In this document: positions 1 through 8,165 of the stretch, one piece after another | How positions within the stretch are numbered: position 1 is the first letter of the stretch | Layout: the number at the start of each line of letters is the position of its first letter | Source of the DNA: Rhodobiaceae bacterium UBA7378 | GTDB taxonomy: Bacteria > Pseudomonadota > Alphaproteobacteria > RS24 | NCBI GenBank assembly: GCA_002469805.1 | Contig: DKNW01000064.1 | Span: 696 to 24,301 of the forward strand | DNA: 23,606 nucleotides | Direction of reading: 5' to 3' | Translations under genes and position numbers: made by a program | Notes under the pieces: generated by a model | Seen by the model: only the letters and a program-made list of their open reading frames with translations | Told to the model about the DNA's origin: nothing | Database searches by the model: none

Positions 1-813
1 AGCCTCTGCCACTTCATCAAGTTCAGCGAAAAAACCGGCGCGGTCATCAAACAAGCGCGCGCGCCAACCCAAGCCCTGATGATAGCTGATATTGGGCAAA
101 ATAAGTTCCAGCCCCACTTCGAGGCCGTCATAGCAACACATATTCCCGCTATCGAAACCCATGCAGATCAGATAATCCATATCCTGCAACAATGCTTTTT
201 GCCGCGCATATTCGTCCGGCAAAGATCTATCGTAACGATAAATCTCGAAAGACACGCCACGCTTGGCCAGGTCGACACCAAAGGTTTCCCAATCATAGCC
301 CATTAGGCAAATGATCAGCTGGTCACGGCGATCAGGATTTGTATCAAAATATTCAAGGAGCCAGCGTTCGTTTTTTCGCCCATCGGGATAACGCGCCGAC
401 AAAACGCACAGCCGTGGGCGCTTAACCTGCATGCTGGCACGTGGCGGTAAATTGATGCCTGTGGCTTTTTCGGGCGGGCAGCCCATCGCGCGCAAAATAC
501 CGCTTTCCTGGGGCGAAAGGCAAACGAAGCTGTCGAATTTATCAAAGTCGCGGCGAATTTCGCTTTCCTTGCCATGGTCATCGATATGGGTCACGAAAAC
601 GGAGTTTACTCGGGCCTTGGCTTGCGGCGCGGCATAGAGGTAGCGTGAATTAAAATAAACCTCTTCGCCTTGATATTCATCCGGCGACCCGATGTTCACA
701 TGGTGACCACGCGCAACCAGCTCGTCGCGAATATCGCGCATGAGCTTTTCAATAATCCACCCACTGTTAAATGGCTCTACGATAAAAATTCGAGAGAGGG
801 ATTGCGCGCACAT
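1..813 (-). CDS. glycosyltransferase-like protein, C-terminal part cut by window edge
   Basis: The frame is open for 271 codons from an ATG at 813 to the left edge, with no stop, so the C-terminus lies outside the window. The start is supported by a strong AGGAG on the minus strand five bases upstream. The N-terminus begins with a beta strand (RIFIVEPF) followed by a helix and a second strand (HHVNIG). The middle holds CVLSARYPDGRKNERWLLEYF, which resembles the start of the C-terminal Rossmann half of GT-B glycosyltransferases. There is no signal peptide or clear membrane segment, so it is probably cytoplasmic. It lies 66 bp downstream of a Wzx-like flippase and is the last gene seen of a surface-polysaccharide operon. 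The fold assignment rests on this general layout and on context; the donor and acceptor sugars are unknown, and a different sugar-modifying enzyme is possible. Confidence 0.55.
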   Translation of the reverse strand, partial: MCAQSLSRIFIVEPFNSGWIIEKLMRDIRDELVARGHHVNIGSPDEYQGEEVYFNSRYLYAAPQAKARVNSVFVTHIDDHGKESEIRRDFDKFDSFVCLSPQESGILRAMGCPPEKATGINLPPRASMQVKRPRLCVLSARYPDGRKNERWLLEYFDTNPDRRDQLIICLMGYDWETFGVDLAKRGVSFEIYRYDRSLPDEYARQKALLQDMDYLICMGFDSGNMCCYDGLEVGLELILPNISYHQGLGWRARLFDDRAGFFAELDEVAEA

Positions 814-818
814 AATTA

Positions 819-823
819 CTCCT
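819..823 (-). promoter_or_regulatory. ribosome binding site of the glycosyltransferase-like gene
   Basis: CTCCT on the plus strand reads AGGAG on the minus strand, five bases before the ATG ending at 813. It fixes that ATG as the start of the left-edge gene. Confidence 0.7.
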
Positions 824-850
824 ACACCACAACATTACACTTAATTTAGT

Positions 851-866
851 TTGCTAGCTCTAGCAA
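851..866. repeat. small inverted repeat between flippase and glycosyltransferase-like genes
   Basis: TTGCTA and TAGCAA form a six-base-pair stem around a four-base loop in the 66-bp gap between the two genes. No run of T follows it in the direction of transcription, so it is not a convincing intrinsic terminator. It may be a weak pause or processing site, or chance. Confidence 0.25.
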
Positions 867-879
867 TCGCGCCAGCTAT

Positions 880-2124
880 CTATTCTTTATCGCCGATTGT
901 TGCGGCAAAAACACCGCCCCAAAAATGACGGGTCATAAATCCGCTATAAACCAACCCAAGCGTGCTCGCCAGCAAGAGCGATATCGCTGCACCAGATAGC
1001 CCATAATGCGGCACCAAGACCACATTCCCAACAACATTACCGATCAGAACAACGAGGCTCGCTATCGACATAACATGCGTGCGCTTTTGGATCATCAACA
1101 CGGTATGAAATACGAGGTTTGTATAGCCAAACAAACCGGCACCGATGGTGAGGATCACGTAGAATCCTCCAGCGACTTGCTGGGCTTCGGGGGAGAGCAA
1201 GCGCAAATAGGTATAGGGTGCCAGCGCCAGACACAGAAGAATAAGCCCAAGTAATCCGACGCTTGCCAGAACCATGCGTCGCAAAAACGCCCGACAAAAA
1301 TCGGCTGAAAAACCTTGCGCGTCGAAGGTTCTGATACTCGGAGCTGCTGTTCGCAAGGCCAACACACCAGCAACTGCGCCGACTATCTGGATGGTTAGAT
1401 CCTGCGTGCCGATATAAAGCCCCACTGACTTAAGACCGAGCACATGGCCAATGACCACGCGGTCGGTCACATTGATACTTGCATTGGCTAGCGCGATCGC
1501 AACGAAAGGCGCACTATATCGTATGATCGACATCATTTGATCACGGTCAATCCGACCGATATGAGACCGTTCACCGAAAATCGCATCGCCACCAAACATG
1601 CCGAAAATGATCATAGCTGGCACCAGCATGGCAAAGATCACGGCCAGCATTACCACCATTGGGTCACGCAGATAAAGCAATGCGACTAAAATTATCGACG
1701 CGGCAAGGATAAAACGAAGGCACGATGTGAGAAAATAAAAAATATAGCGTTGCCGTCCGGCAAGAAATTCCTGAACGACAGAAAACCCACCCAGTGCAAT
1801 CGCACCCAGAGCGATAATCGCGGCATCAAACAGCGTCCACACAAACCCAAACACCCACAGGCCAACCACAATCATCGCCATAATGAAGGTACTCAAAAGC
1901 ACCAACTGTACAATTGATATCCGTGTTTTCTGAATATCGTGAAACCGAAACAAATAGGCACCCAGCCAAAAAAAGCACAGGGCCGAGATTGTCATGTAGG
2001 TCGACAAAATAAGACCGAAGCGGCCATACTCAGTCGGTGTAAAATAATTCGACAGCACAAAAACAATGAGCAGCGAAACGCTTCCGTTTAATGCCCTTGC
2101 CGCCGCGAGATAGAGAATATTCAT
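880..2124 (-). CDS. Wzx-like polysaccharide flippase (MATE/MOP superfamily)
   Basis: This is a roughly 414-residue, strongly hydrophobic protein with about 12 membrane segments spread evenly along its length. It has the pattern of the polysaccharide-biosynthesis export family (PF01943/PF13440), which flips lipid-linked oligosaccharides across the inner membrane. Seen directly: alternating hydrophobic segments, short charged loops, and the common N-terminal pattern of a basic residue followed by ALNGSVSLLIVFVLSNYF. I chose the ATG at 2124, which begins MNILYLAAARALNG, over an in-frame TTG at 2166, because the ATG lies 7 bp after the upstream stop whereas the TTG would overlap the epimerase gene. 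No strong Shine-Dalgarno is visible, so translation may be coupled to the epimerase. Family assignment is fairly secure; the glycan carried is unknown. Confidence 0.8.
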   Translation of the reverse strand: MNILYLAAARALNGSVSLLIVFVLSNYFTPTEYGRFGLILSTYMTISALCFFWLGAYLFRFHDIQKTRISIVQLVLLSTFIMAMIVVGLWVFGFVWTLFDAAIIALGAIALGGFSVVQEFLAGRQRYIFYFLTSCLRFILAASIILVALLYLRDPMVVMLAVIFAMLVPAMIIFGMFGGDAIFGERSHIGRIDRDQMMSIIRYSAPFVAIALANASINVTDRVVIGHVLGLKSVGLYIGTQDLTIQIVGAVAGVLALRTAAPSIRTFDAQGFSADFCRAFLRRMVLASVGLLGLILLCLALAPYTYLRLLSPEAQQVAGGFYVILTIGAGLFGYTNLVFHTVLMIQKRTHVMSIASLVVLIGNVVGNVVLVPHYGLSGAAISLLLASTLGLVYSGFMTRHFWGGVFAATIGDKE

Positions 2125-2131
2125 GATACCG

Positions 2132-3160
2132 TCAGCACGCGTAATAGCTACGATACCAGTCGACAAATGCGCGAATACCTACGCCAATCGGTGTCGCGGG
2201 CTTGAAACCAACCCAAGCATTAAGCGCACTGCAATCTGCAAATGTGGCAACAACATCACCTGGCTGCATGGGCAGCATATTTTTCTCAGCCTTCTTACCA
2301 AGCGCGTCCTCCAGCGCCCCGATATAGCTATTTAGTTCGACAGGCTGACCATTGCCGATATTAAATATCCGATATGGCGCACTGCTAATAGCCGGGTTTG
2401 GTGCGTGCGGGTTAAAGCCATCATCCGGCGTCGCAGGTTTCAATGCGGCGCGGACAACGCCTTCGGTAATGTCATCAATATAGGTGAAATCGCGCACCAT
2501 CCGCCCTTCGTTAAAAACGTCGATCGGCTCGCCGGCTAAAATGGCACGAGTAAACAAAAACAGGGCCATATCGGGCCGTCCCCAAGGGCCATAGACAGTG
2601 AAAAACCGCAGCCCCGTCGTCGGCAAGGAAAACAAATTGCTGTAGCTATGCGCCATCAGTTCGTTGGCTTTTTTGGTTGCCCCATAAAGGGCCATCGGAT
2701 GATCGACATTATCCGTTTCGCAAAAAGGCATGGAGGCGTTGGATCCATAAACACTGGAACTGCTAGCATAGGCGAGATGGCGTATCTCGAAATGGCGGCA
2801 ATTTTCGAGAATATTCTGGAACCCCAAAATATTGCTATCAATGTAAGCCTGCGGATTGTCGATCGAATGGCGCACGCCGGCTTGGGCCGCGAGGTGGACA
2901 ACGAGATCAGGACGACGTTGGGCGAATATTTCCCGCAAATCGGTTTGATTGGCAATATCAGTGTGGTGAAACTGAAACCCGTTACGTTCGGTCAAATGAC
3001 CGGCTCGCGCCTTTTTTAAAGCCACATCATAATAGGAGTTCAGGTTATCGACCCCGACAACCTCATGCCCCAGATCAAGAAACTTCTGCGCGACGTGCAT
3101 GCCTATAAAACCAGCACTTCCGGTCACCAGTATTTTCTCCGATGGAAAATTTTCTGCCAC
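2132..3160 (-). CDS. NAD-dependent epimerase, UDP-glucuronate 4-epimerase type
   Basis: This 342-residue extended short-chain dehydrogenase/epimerase has the NAD-binding motif TGSAGFIG (residues 13-20). The catalytic serine lies in the SSSSVYG segment (133-139) and the catalytic pair is Y159-x3-K163 in YGATK. The N-terminal VVGVDNLNSYYDVALKKAR pattern is typical of the CapI/LpsL branch, which interconverts UDP-glucuronate and UDP-galacturonate in the cytoplasm. The start is a GTG with a full AGGAGG eight bases upstream. It lies 27 bp downstream of UDP-glucose dehydrogenase, which makes its expected substrate, and 7 bp upstream of the flippase. Substrate specificity within this family is inferred from the sequence pattern and from this pairing. 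UDP-glucose 4-epimerase or dTDP-sugar enzymes are less likely alternatives. Confidence 0.82.
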   Translation of the reverse strand: MAENFPSEKILVTGSAGFIGMHVAQKFLDLGHEVVGVDNLNSYYDVALKKARAGHLTERNGFQFHHTDIANQTDLREIFAQRRPDLVVHLAAQAGVRHSIDNPQAYIDSNILGFQNILENCRHFEIRHLAYASSSSVYGSNASMPFCETDNVDHPMALYGATKKANELMAHSYSNLFSLPTTGLRFFTVYGPWGRPDMALFLFTRAILAGEPIDVFNEGRMVRDFTYIDDITEGVVRAALKPATPDDGFNPHAPNPAISSAPYRIFNIGNGQPVELNSYIGALEDALGKKAEKNMLPMQPGDVVATFADCSALNAWVGFKPATPIGVGIRAFVDWYRSYYAC

Positions 3161-3168
3161 GCCTGTGA

Positions 3169-3174
3169 CCTCCT
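3169..3174 (-). promoter_or_regulatory. ribosome binding site deciding the GTG start of the epimerase
   Basis: CCTCCT on the plus strand is AGGAGG on the minus strand, eight bases before the GTG at 3158-3160. It is the best Shine-Dalgarno match in the island and supports the non-ATG start. Confidence 0.75.
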
Positions 3175-3187
3175 ACGGACGAGTTGA

Positions 3188-4363
3188 TTAGTCTTTACCG
3201 AATAAATCCCGCGTGAAAACTTTATCTGCCACATCATCGAGAGCGTCGGCCATCCGGTTGGTCAAAATAATATCTGAACGCGCTTTGAAGTCGTCGATAT
3301 CACGCACGATTTCCGAATTGAAAAAACTATCACCATTAAAATGCGGCTCGTAAATAATAACTGGAACACCGCGTGCTTTGATGCGCTTCATCACGCCCTG
3401 AATTGAAGAGAAACGAAAATTATCAGAGCCAGCTTTCATCGTCAGACGGTAAATGCCAACCGTGCCCGGATTGCCGGAAAGCACCTGCTGGGCCATGAAA
3501 TCTTTGCGCGTCGTGTTCGACTGCACGATTGCCTGAATAAGGTTTTGCGGAACTGTCTGGTAATTCGCCAGTAATTGTTGAGTGTCTTTGGGCAGGCAAT
3601 AACCACCATAGCCAAAGGACGGGTTGTTGTATTGCTGACCGATACGCGTATCAAGGCAAACCCCGTTGACGATGTTGCGGACATCCAGATCGTTCGCCAT
3701 CGCGTAACTGTCCAACTCGTTGAAAAAAGAAACCCGCATGGCGAGATAGGTGTTGGCAAAAAGTTTAACGGCCTCGGCTTCCGTCGATCCCATAAACAAT
3801 GTTTCGATGTTTTTCTTTTCAGCACCTTCATGCAACAGGTTGGCAAAATCATGCGCTGCTTGCGTATCGTCCCCCATTATTATCCGCGAGGGATGCAGAT
3901 TGTCTTTGAGAGCCTGCCCTTCGCGCAAGAATTCCGGCGAGAAGATGACACGCTGAGTGTTTAGCCTTTCGCGCATATTGGCGGTAAAGCCGACAGGGAT
4001 GGTTGATTTGATTATAACCGTCGCGTGGGAATTATTGGCAAGCGCATCCTCGACAACGCTTTCGACCGAAGACGTATCAAAACAATTCGTTACCGGATCA
4101 TAATCAGTAGGTGTCGCCACAATTACAAAATGCGTTCCATCATACGCCGCTGCCTTGTCGAGTGTCGCTGTCAGGTTCAGGGGTTTCGTTTCAAGGAAAG
4201 ACAAAATTTCAGGATCGTGGATCGGCGAACGCTTCGCATTTATCGTTTCAACCCGATCGGCATCAATATCCAGCGCTACGACTTCATTATGCTGTGCCAG
4301 CAACACGGCCATCGACATACCGACATAGCCGGTGCCGACCACAGTGATCTTTTTCTCAGACAT
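3188..4363 (-). CDS. ugd: UDP-glucose 6-dehydrogenase
   Basis: This 391-residue protein oxidises UDP-glucose to UDP-glucuronate with two NAD+ in the cytoplasm. The N-terminal Rossmann motif is VGTGYVG (residues 9-15), followed by LDID at the end of the second strand. The catalytic cysteine is C256 in GYGGYCLPKD, and the conserved lysine and asparagine of the active site lie in AEAVKLFANTYLA (around 200). FSPEFLREG (141-149) is also a family signature. The length matches the short form of the family seen with capsule and O-antigen loci. The ATG at 4363 has GGAG about ten bases upstream. It is first in a three-gene tight set with the epimerase and flippase and is preceded by a 224-bp non-coding gap that probably holds the promoter. 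Confidence 0.93.
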   Translation of the reverse strand: MSEKKITVVGTGYVGMSMAVLLAQHNEVVALDIDADRVETINAKRSPIHDPEILSFLETKPLNLTATLDKAAAYDGTHFVIVATPTDYDPVTNCFDTSSVESVVEDALANNSHATVIIKSTIPVGFTANMRERLNTQRVIFSPEFLREGQALKDNLHPSRIIMGDDTQAAHDFANLLHEGAEKKNIETLFMGSTEAEAVKLFANTYLAMRVSFFNELDSYAMANDLDVRNIVNGVCLDTRIGQQYNNPSFGYGGYCLPKDTQQLLANYQTVPQNLIQAIVQSNTTRKDFMAQQVLSGNPGTVGIYRLTMKAGSDNFRFSSIQGVMKRIKARGVPVIIYEPHFNGDSFFNSEIVRDIDDFKARSDIILTNRMADALDDVADKVFTRDLFGKD

Positions 4364-4400
4364 GTATCTCTCGCTCCGAACGCAGATTTAAAACTGCTTG

Positions 4401-4515
4401 GCCTCCTAATGCGCCGTTAGTAAGCGACGCCGAGCCAATGGGAGCATTGTAAGGGATTCGCCGGTTAAGTTTCATCTGATCCACGCCTAAAGACAACCAG
4501 CATATGCCTCCTAAT
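4401..4515. repeat. pair of 10-bp direct repeats in the ugd upstream gap
   Basis: The decamer GCCTCCTAAT occurs at 4401-4410 and again at 4506-4515, exactly 105 bp apart (about ten DNA turns), in the gap between the polymerase/ligase and ugd. Read on the minus strand each copy is ATTAGGAGGC and contains a Shine-Dalgarno core. The copy at 4506 is followed three bases later by an ATG that opens a 12-codon frame; the other copy has no start codon near it. They could be operator half-sites, a leader peptide signal, or chance. Confidence 0.3.
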
Positions 4516-4587
4516 ATACCCGATGTCATCTATGATCCGCACGCGCATTAGCGGGCTACCAAAATAATTGGTGCGTGTTTCAGTGGC

Positions 4588-5916
4588 CTATATCTCATCT
4601 GAATTTAGGCTGCCAGATGGCAACGCGGTTTCGATGCGAGCCAGATATAAAAGCCGCCCCAACATTATTAGCAAAAGAGCACCACTGATCAACCAACCCT
4701 GATACATATTGTAGGAAAACAAGAGCGCACCAAGACCGGCGGCAAAGGCGCCCATAAGCATGGGCACTTGCCTACTATGCGCACGCGCCAAGGCATCAGC
4801 AATCGATGCCAACATGATGCCAAAAATAAGGCTGCCCAGAACACCAAGTTCGAAAAAAACCTGTAAGAATAAATTATGTGGATGCGAGGCGAGCACATTA
4901 GTAGCTTGCATATTCGCCTTATAAACGCTCGACGGCGCAGTTTGGATAATCTGCAACGCGTCAAGATTGAGCGCATCAAGCGGTAGGTTGCGCGACGCGC
5001 CGCTGCCATGACCCAGCAAAGGCCGCTGTATTGCTTGGCTCGCTGTCGCACCGTAAAGCCATGTCCGAATGTTTGAAGACGACTTGCGCGCAAGATCAGC
5101 CGGAACCAATTGCGCCGCTAATTGCTGCTCATAGTTAAATTGCATGGCCGGCGCCACGAGAAGCGCGGCCGCCAGCAACAGTGCTTGGGTTAAACGCAGA
5201 GCCGGCGCGCGCAAGTAACGATTTGCGAAAACGGCCATCGCTAGGCCACCAAGCGCCCATCCCAATAGAGCACTTTGATTGCTCGAAAACACCAGACATA
5301 CGCCCATGACGATAAACAATATCCCGCATAAAACTGGTCGATGGTGGTAAAATGCCATCAGCAGGAACACGAGAGCAACTGTCAGGCTCAAACTGCGATT
5401 GATCTGTCGCACGAGTTCACCCTCATAACCAAAGAACACGGCGACCGTGTCTCCCGTCATGACTACGAAAAGCGGGTTAAGAATGTCGCGCAGCCACAAC
5501 CATTGCGATGGGATCAGAACCAATAATAGGGTGATGACCATGGCAGGTCCCATCACTTCAGCGAATATCCGGCGACGATCAGGCGTAAGAGCTTCAATAT
5601 AGGCGTGCATAACCAGCCCCGCGCCGCAGGCAAAACCAAGTTTTGCCAATGTTTTGATGGTTTCTGCCTGGTTTATGGACCAAAGATACGAGATCGCGGA
5701 AAGAAAAATAAAACCGATGACCAAACCTAATTGCCAACGGCTCGTCCTGACCTTCGACTCTTTTCGACGCACCGATACATACCCGCACGCAAGCGCAACA
5801 AAAACCATAACAATGACCAATGCTTTGGCAGCGAACACCACGACCGGCACCGAGAGAAGGAGCAAAAAAAGAATGCAGCGATCTGCCAAAGGAAGAGAAT
5901 CTATGCTTTTGATCAT
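4588..5916 (-). CDS. O-antigen polymerase/ligase family membrane protein (Wzy/WaaL-like)
   Basis: This 442-residue protein is strongly hydrophobic, with about 10-12 membrane segments and one larger loop in the second half, as expected for the O-antigen ligase superfamily (PF04932). The loop holds GHGSGASR and then a SHPHNLFLQVFFELGVLG segment. The HxHN pattern followed by a glutamate and glycine is a common signature of this superfamily, whose members join or polymerise undecaprenyl-linked glycans at the periplasmic face. The ATG at 5916 opens with a short polar stretch and then the first membrane helix; no good Shine-Dalgarno is visible. It is divergent from lptD and 224 bp upstream of ugd on the same strand. 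The sequence does not tell polymerase from ligase. Confidence 0.75.
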   Translation of the reverse strand: MIKSIDSLPLADRCILFLLLLSVPVVVFAAKALVIVMVFVALACGYVSVRRKESKVRTSRWQLGLVIGFIFLSAISYLWSINQAETIKTLAKLGFACGAGLVMHAYIEALTPDRRRIFAEVMGPAMVITLLLVLIPSQWLWLRDILNPLFVVMTGDTVAVFFGYEGELVRQINRSLSLTVALVFLLMAFYHHRPVLCGILFIVMGVCLVFSSNQSALLGWALGGLAMAVFANRYLRAPALRLTQALLLAAALLVAPAMQFNYEQQLAAQLVPADLARKSSSNIRTWLYGATASQAIQRPLLGHGSGASRNLPLDALNLDALQIIQTAPSSVYKANMQATNVLASHPHNLFLQVFFELGVLGSLIFGIMLASIADALARAHSRQVPMLMGAFAAGLGALLFSYNMYQGWLISGALLLIMLGRLLYLARIETALPSGSLNSDEI

Positions 5917-6040
5917 TATGATGCCGCCTGCTCTTGTCCGCGCATGGCGTTCGCCTAAGTCCGAGATCGCGTTTGGCGCAATACGTTGAATATGTTAGTC
6001 ACAATAACACTGAGTTTTCTGATTGGAAACAATTCATAGC

Positions 6041-8143
6041 ATGCGCCGCACCCCCACTTTTATTTTTATGTTTTTATTTTTGTTCTGCGGCCGTGCTTTG
6101 GCAGACCAGCAATCACTTCTTGAAGCTGATACGATCTCTATTGATGACGCAACTGGCAATGTGCGGGCCGAAGGCAATGTGCTCATTACATATGGCGATG
6201 ACCGCGTTACTGGCGATCAGCTTAACTGGATAAAGAGCCAAAAACGCATTGTGGTGACGGGCAATGTCGTCTTCACGCAAAAAGACGGCACTACGTCAAA
6301 CGCTATGGCCATGGAGCTTGATGAAGCCATGGAAAACTGGGTCATTAGCGAAATAAAATCCTATTTGCCAAAAAATGCGCGCCTGCAAGCGACCGAAGCA
6401 GCCCGCACCAGCGCCACGCAGATCGCGCTTTCGGATGCAAGCTATACCGCGTGCCCAGAATGCGAAGAACCAGACGCCGCTCCTATCTGGCAGCTACGGG
6501 CGAAGAAAGTCATCAAGGACGAAGCCAGACAAGACATTATTTATCGCCATACACGCTTTGAAGTTTTCGGCGTTCCGATATTCTACACACCCTATCTGAG
6601 CCATCCGGCACCAGAAGTTGAACGTCGAAGCGGGTTTCTTTCGCCATCATTCACCTCCCAAAGCGATTTCGGGGCCGGTGTTACAATGCCCTACCACTTT
6701 GCCTTCGCCCCGAATTATGATCTGACACTGGCGCCCAATTTTACCGAGAAGGAGGGCGTTGTTCTTGATGGCACATGGCGCCACCTGACCCGACAGGGCC
6801 GCTATGACATTAATTTTTTCGCCCACCAGCCGGAGGGGTCGCTAAAAACACTGGATGGCGATCACAATTTCCGTGGCGGCGTGATCAGCCGCGGCTCGTT
6901 CAATACAAACGGCTGGCAAACAGAAATTTCGGTCAATGCGCAAAGCGACGATCTGTTTTTCCGCCGGTACCAGATTTCAAATGCCGATGTGCTGGAAAAT
7001 CGCATCGACGTGTCGCGCTATTACGGCGCGGATTATCTGAACATTAACGCGCGGCAATTCAGCAATACATTGAGCAATGAAACGACCAATACGGTTGATT
7101 ATGTTCTGCCGGATGTAACCTATATTAAGCGGCTGGACAACGCCCCGCTAAATGGGCGCATGCAACTCGTGAACAGGGCGTCTTATTCGTCGCGTGATCT
7201 GGGCGTCAATGTAACCAAGGCAAGCTCGCGCCTTGATTGGTCGTATCGCCACGTATCAGATGGCGGCTTTGTCTGGGACATCAAAAACCAAACGCAAATT
7301 GATGGCTATCTTTACGACGCTCAGGAAGCCTCGGCATATCTACCAGACTCCGATACCGAGGTGCTGGCAGCCGAGACGTTAGGTGTTATGCTGGCTTACC
7401 CACTTGTTCGCCACGCCGAAACCTCGCGGCAAACACTAAAGCCAACCGCCCAACTGGTGCTAGCCAGCGATAATGACCGCTTTGACCGCGTGCCGCACCG
7501 CATCGGTGCGACTTTCGAATTGAACACAAACAGTCTATTCGGCCTCGCCGCGCCCGAAGATGAAACCAGCCGCCTGAATTATGGGCTGGACTATAGTTTG
7601 GAGAATAATGCAGGTCTGCGCGCGCGATTTTTTGCCGGACAATCGTACAACTTGTCGAATGATGCTTTTTCTGTGGCATCAGGCTTTACCGATGAGGCCT
7701 CTGCGGTCGTTACCGAAGCCGAAATAAGTTACCGCGGGCTTATGTTCACCCAGAATTTGCGCCTGGACCGCGATGGTGGCGAGGTATTGCGCAACCAAAC
7801 AGGTATCGAATATGCCGGCAGTAGGCTTTCTGTTGGCGCCGACTATGCCTTTTTGGACACGGGCCAGGTTGCAAATTCAATTCCGCGCGAAGAACTATCC
7901 AGCCGATTTGCGGTGCGACTATTCGACAACTGGCATGTTGGCGCACGCATGCACCAAGATCTCGAAAATAATGACCGAATTCGACATGATGCGCATTTGA
8001 CCTATCATGATGATTGCACTTTTATCCAACTGCGGTTCGACCGCGATTACCAGCAGGTTGGCACGATCGAGCCGGAAACGCAGATCGAACTAATATTTTC
8101 CCTGCGCACTTTGGGCGGCAATGCAGCAGGTGCCAACTGGTAG
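6041..8143 (+). CDS. lptD: LPS-assembly outer-membrane protein LptD
   Basis: LptD is the outer-membrane barrel that, with the lipoprotein LptE, inserts lipopolysaccharide into the outer leaflet. The protein is about 700 residues from the ATG at 6041. I prefer this to the in-frame TTG at 6023 because it gives a clean signal peptide ending GRALA before DQQ. Residues about 25-120 form an OstA/LptA-like periplasmic beta domain (EADTISIDDATGNVRAEGNV), followed by a C-x2-C pair in YTACPEC (about 138 and 141) and the conserved FGVPIFYTPYLSHPAP entry to the barrel. The rest is an amphipathic-strand barrel, with a late cysteine (about 659) that could pair with the N-terminal ones as in other LptD proteins. 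The ribosome binding site is weak. It is divergent from the polymerase/ligase. The usual alphaproteobacterial follower surA is absent; a membrane hydroxylase gene starts 22 bp downstream. Confidence 0.93.
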   Translation: MRRTPTFIFMFLFLFCGRALADQQSLLEADTISIDDATGNVRAEGNVLITYGDDRVTGDQLNWIKSQKRIVVTGNVVFTQKDGTTSNAMAMELDEAMENWVISEIKSYLPKNARLQATEAARTSATQIALSDASYTACPECEEPDAAPIWQLRAKKVIKDEARQDIIYRHTRFEVFGVPIFYTPYLSHPAPEVERRSGFLSPSFTSQSDFGAGVTMPYHFAFAPNYDLTLAPNFTEKEGVVLDGTWRHLTRQGRYDINFFAHQPEGSLKTLDGDHNFRGGVISRGSFNTNGWQTEISVNAQSDDLFFRRYQISNADVLENRIDVSRYYGADYLNINARQFSNTLSNETTNTVDYVLPDVTYIKRLDNAPLNGRMQLVNRASYSSRDLGVNVTKASSRLDWSYRHVSDGGFVWDIKNQTQIDGYLYDAQEASAYLPDSDTEVLAAETLGVMLAYPLVRHAETSRQTLKPTAQLVLASDNDRFDRVPHRIGATFELNTNSLFGLAAPEDETSRLNYGLDYSLENNAGLRARFFAGQSYNLSNDAFSVASGFTDEASAVVTEAEISYRGLMFTQNLRLDRDGGEVLRNQTGIEYAGSRLSVGADYAFLDTGQVANSIPREELSSRFAVRLFDNWHVGARMHQDLENNDRIRHDAHLTYHDDCTFIQLRFDRDYQQVGTIEPETQIELIFSLRTLGGNAAGANW

Positions 8144-8165
8144 CGAAACAAAATTGAGGAAAACG

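Noticed and set aside
2648..3019. 123-codon plus-strand frame antisense to the epimerase
   Set aside because: The epimerase frame holds the catalytic and cofactor motifs; the antisense product has no family pattern.
4025..4420. 131-codon plus-strand frame antisense to the start of ugd
   Set aside because: It covers the ugd Rossmann region and its own product is basic and featureless.
4558..4572. Palindrome ACCAA-AATAA-TTGGT after the polymerase/ligase gene
   Set aside because: The stem has only five pairs, is AT-rich and is not followed by a T run, so it does not support an intrinsic terminator.
5917..6040. Search for promoters in the divergent gap between the polymerase/ligase and lptD
   Set aside because: The gap must carry signals for both genes, but I could not find -35 and -10 elements at acceptable spacing.
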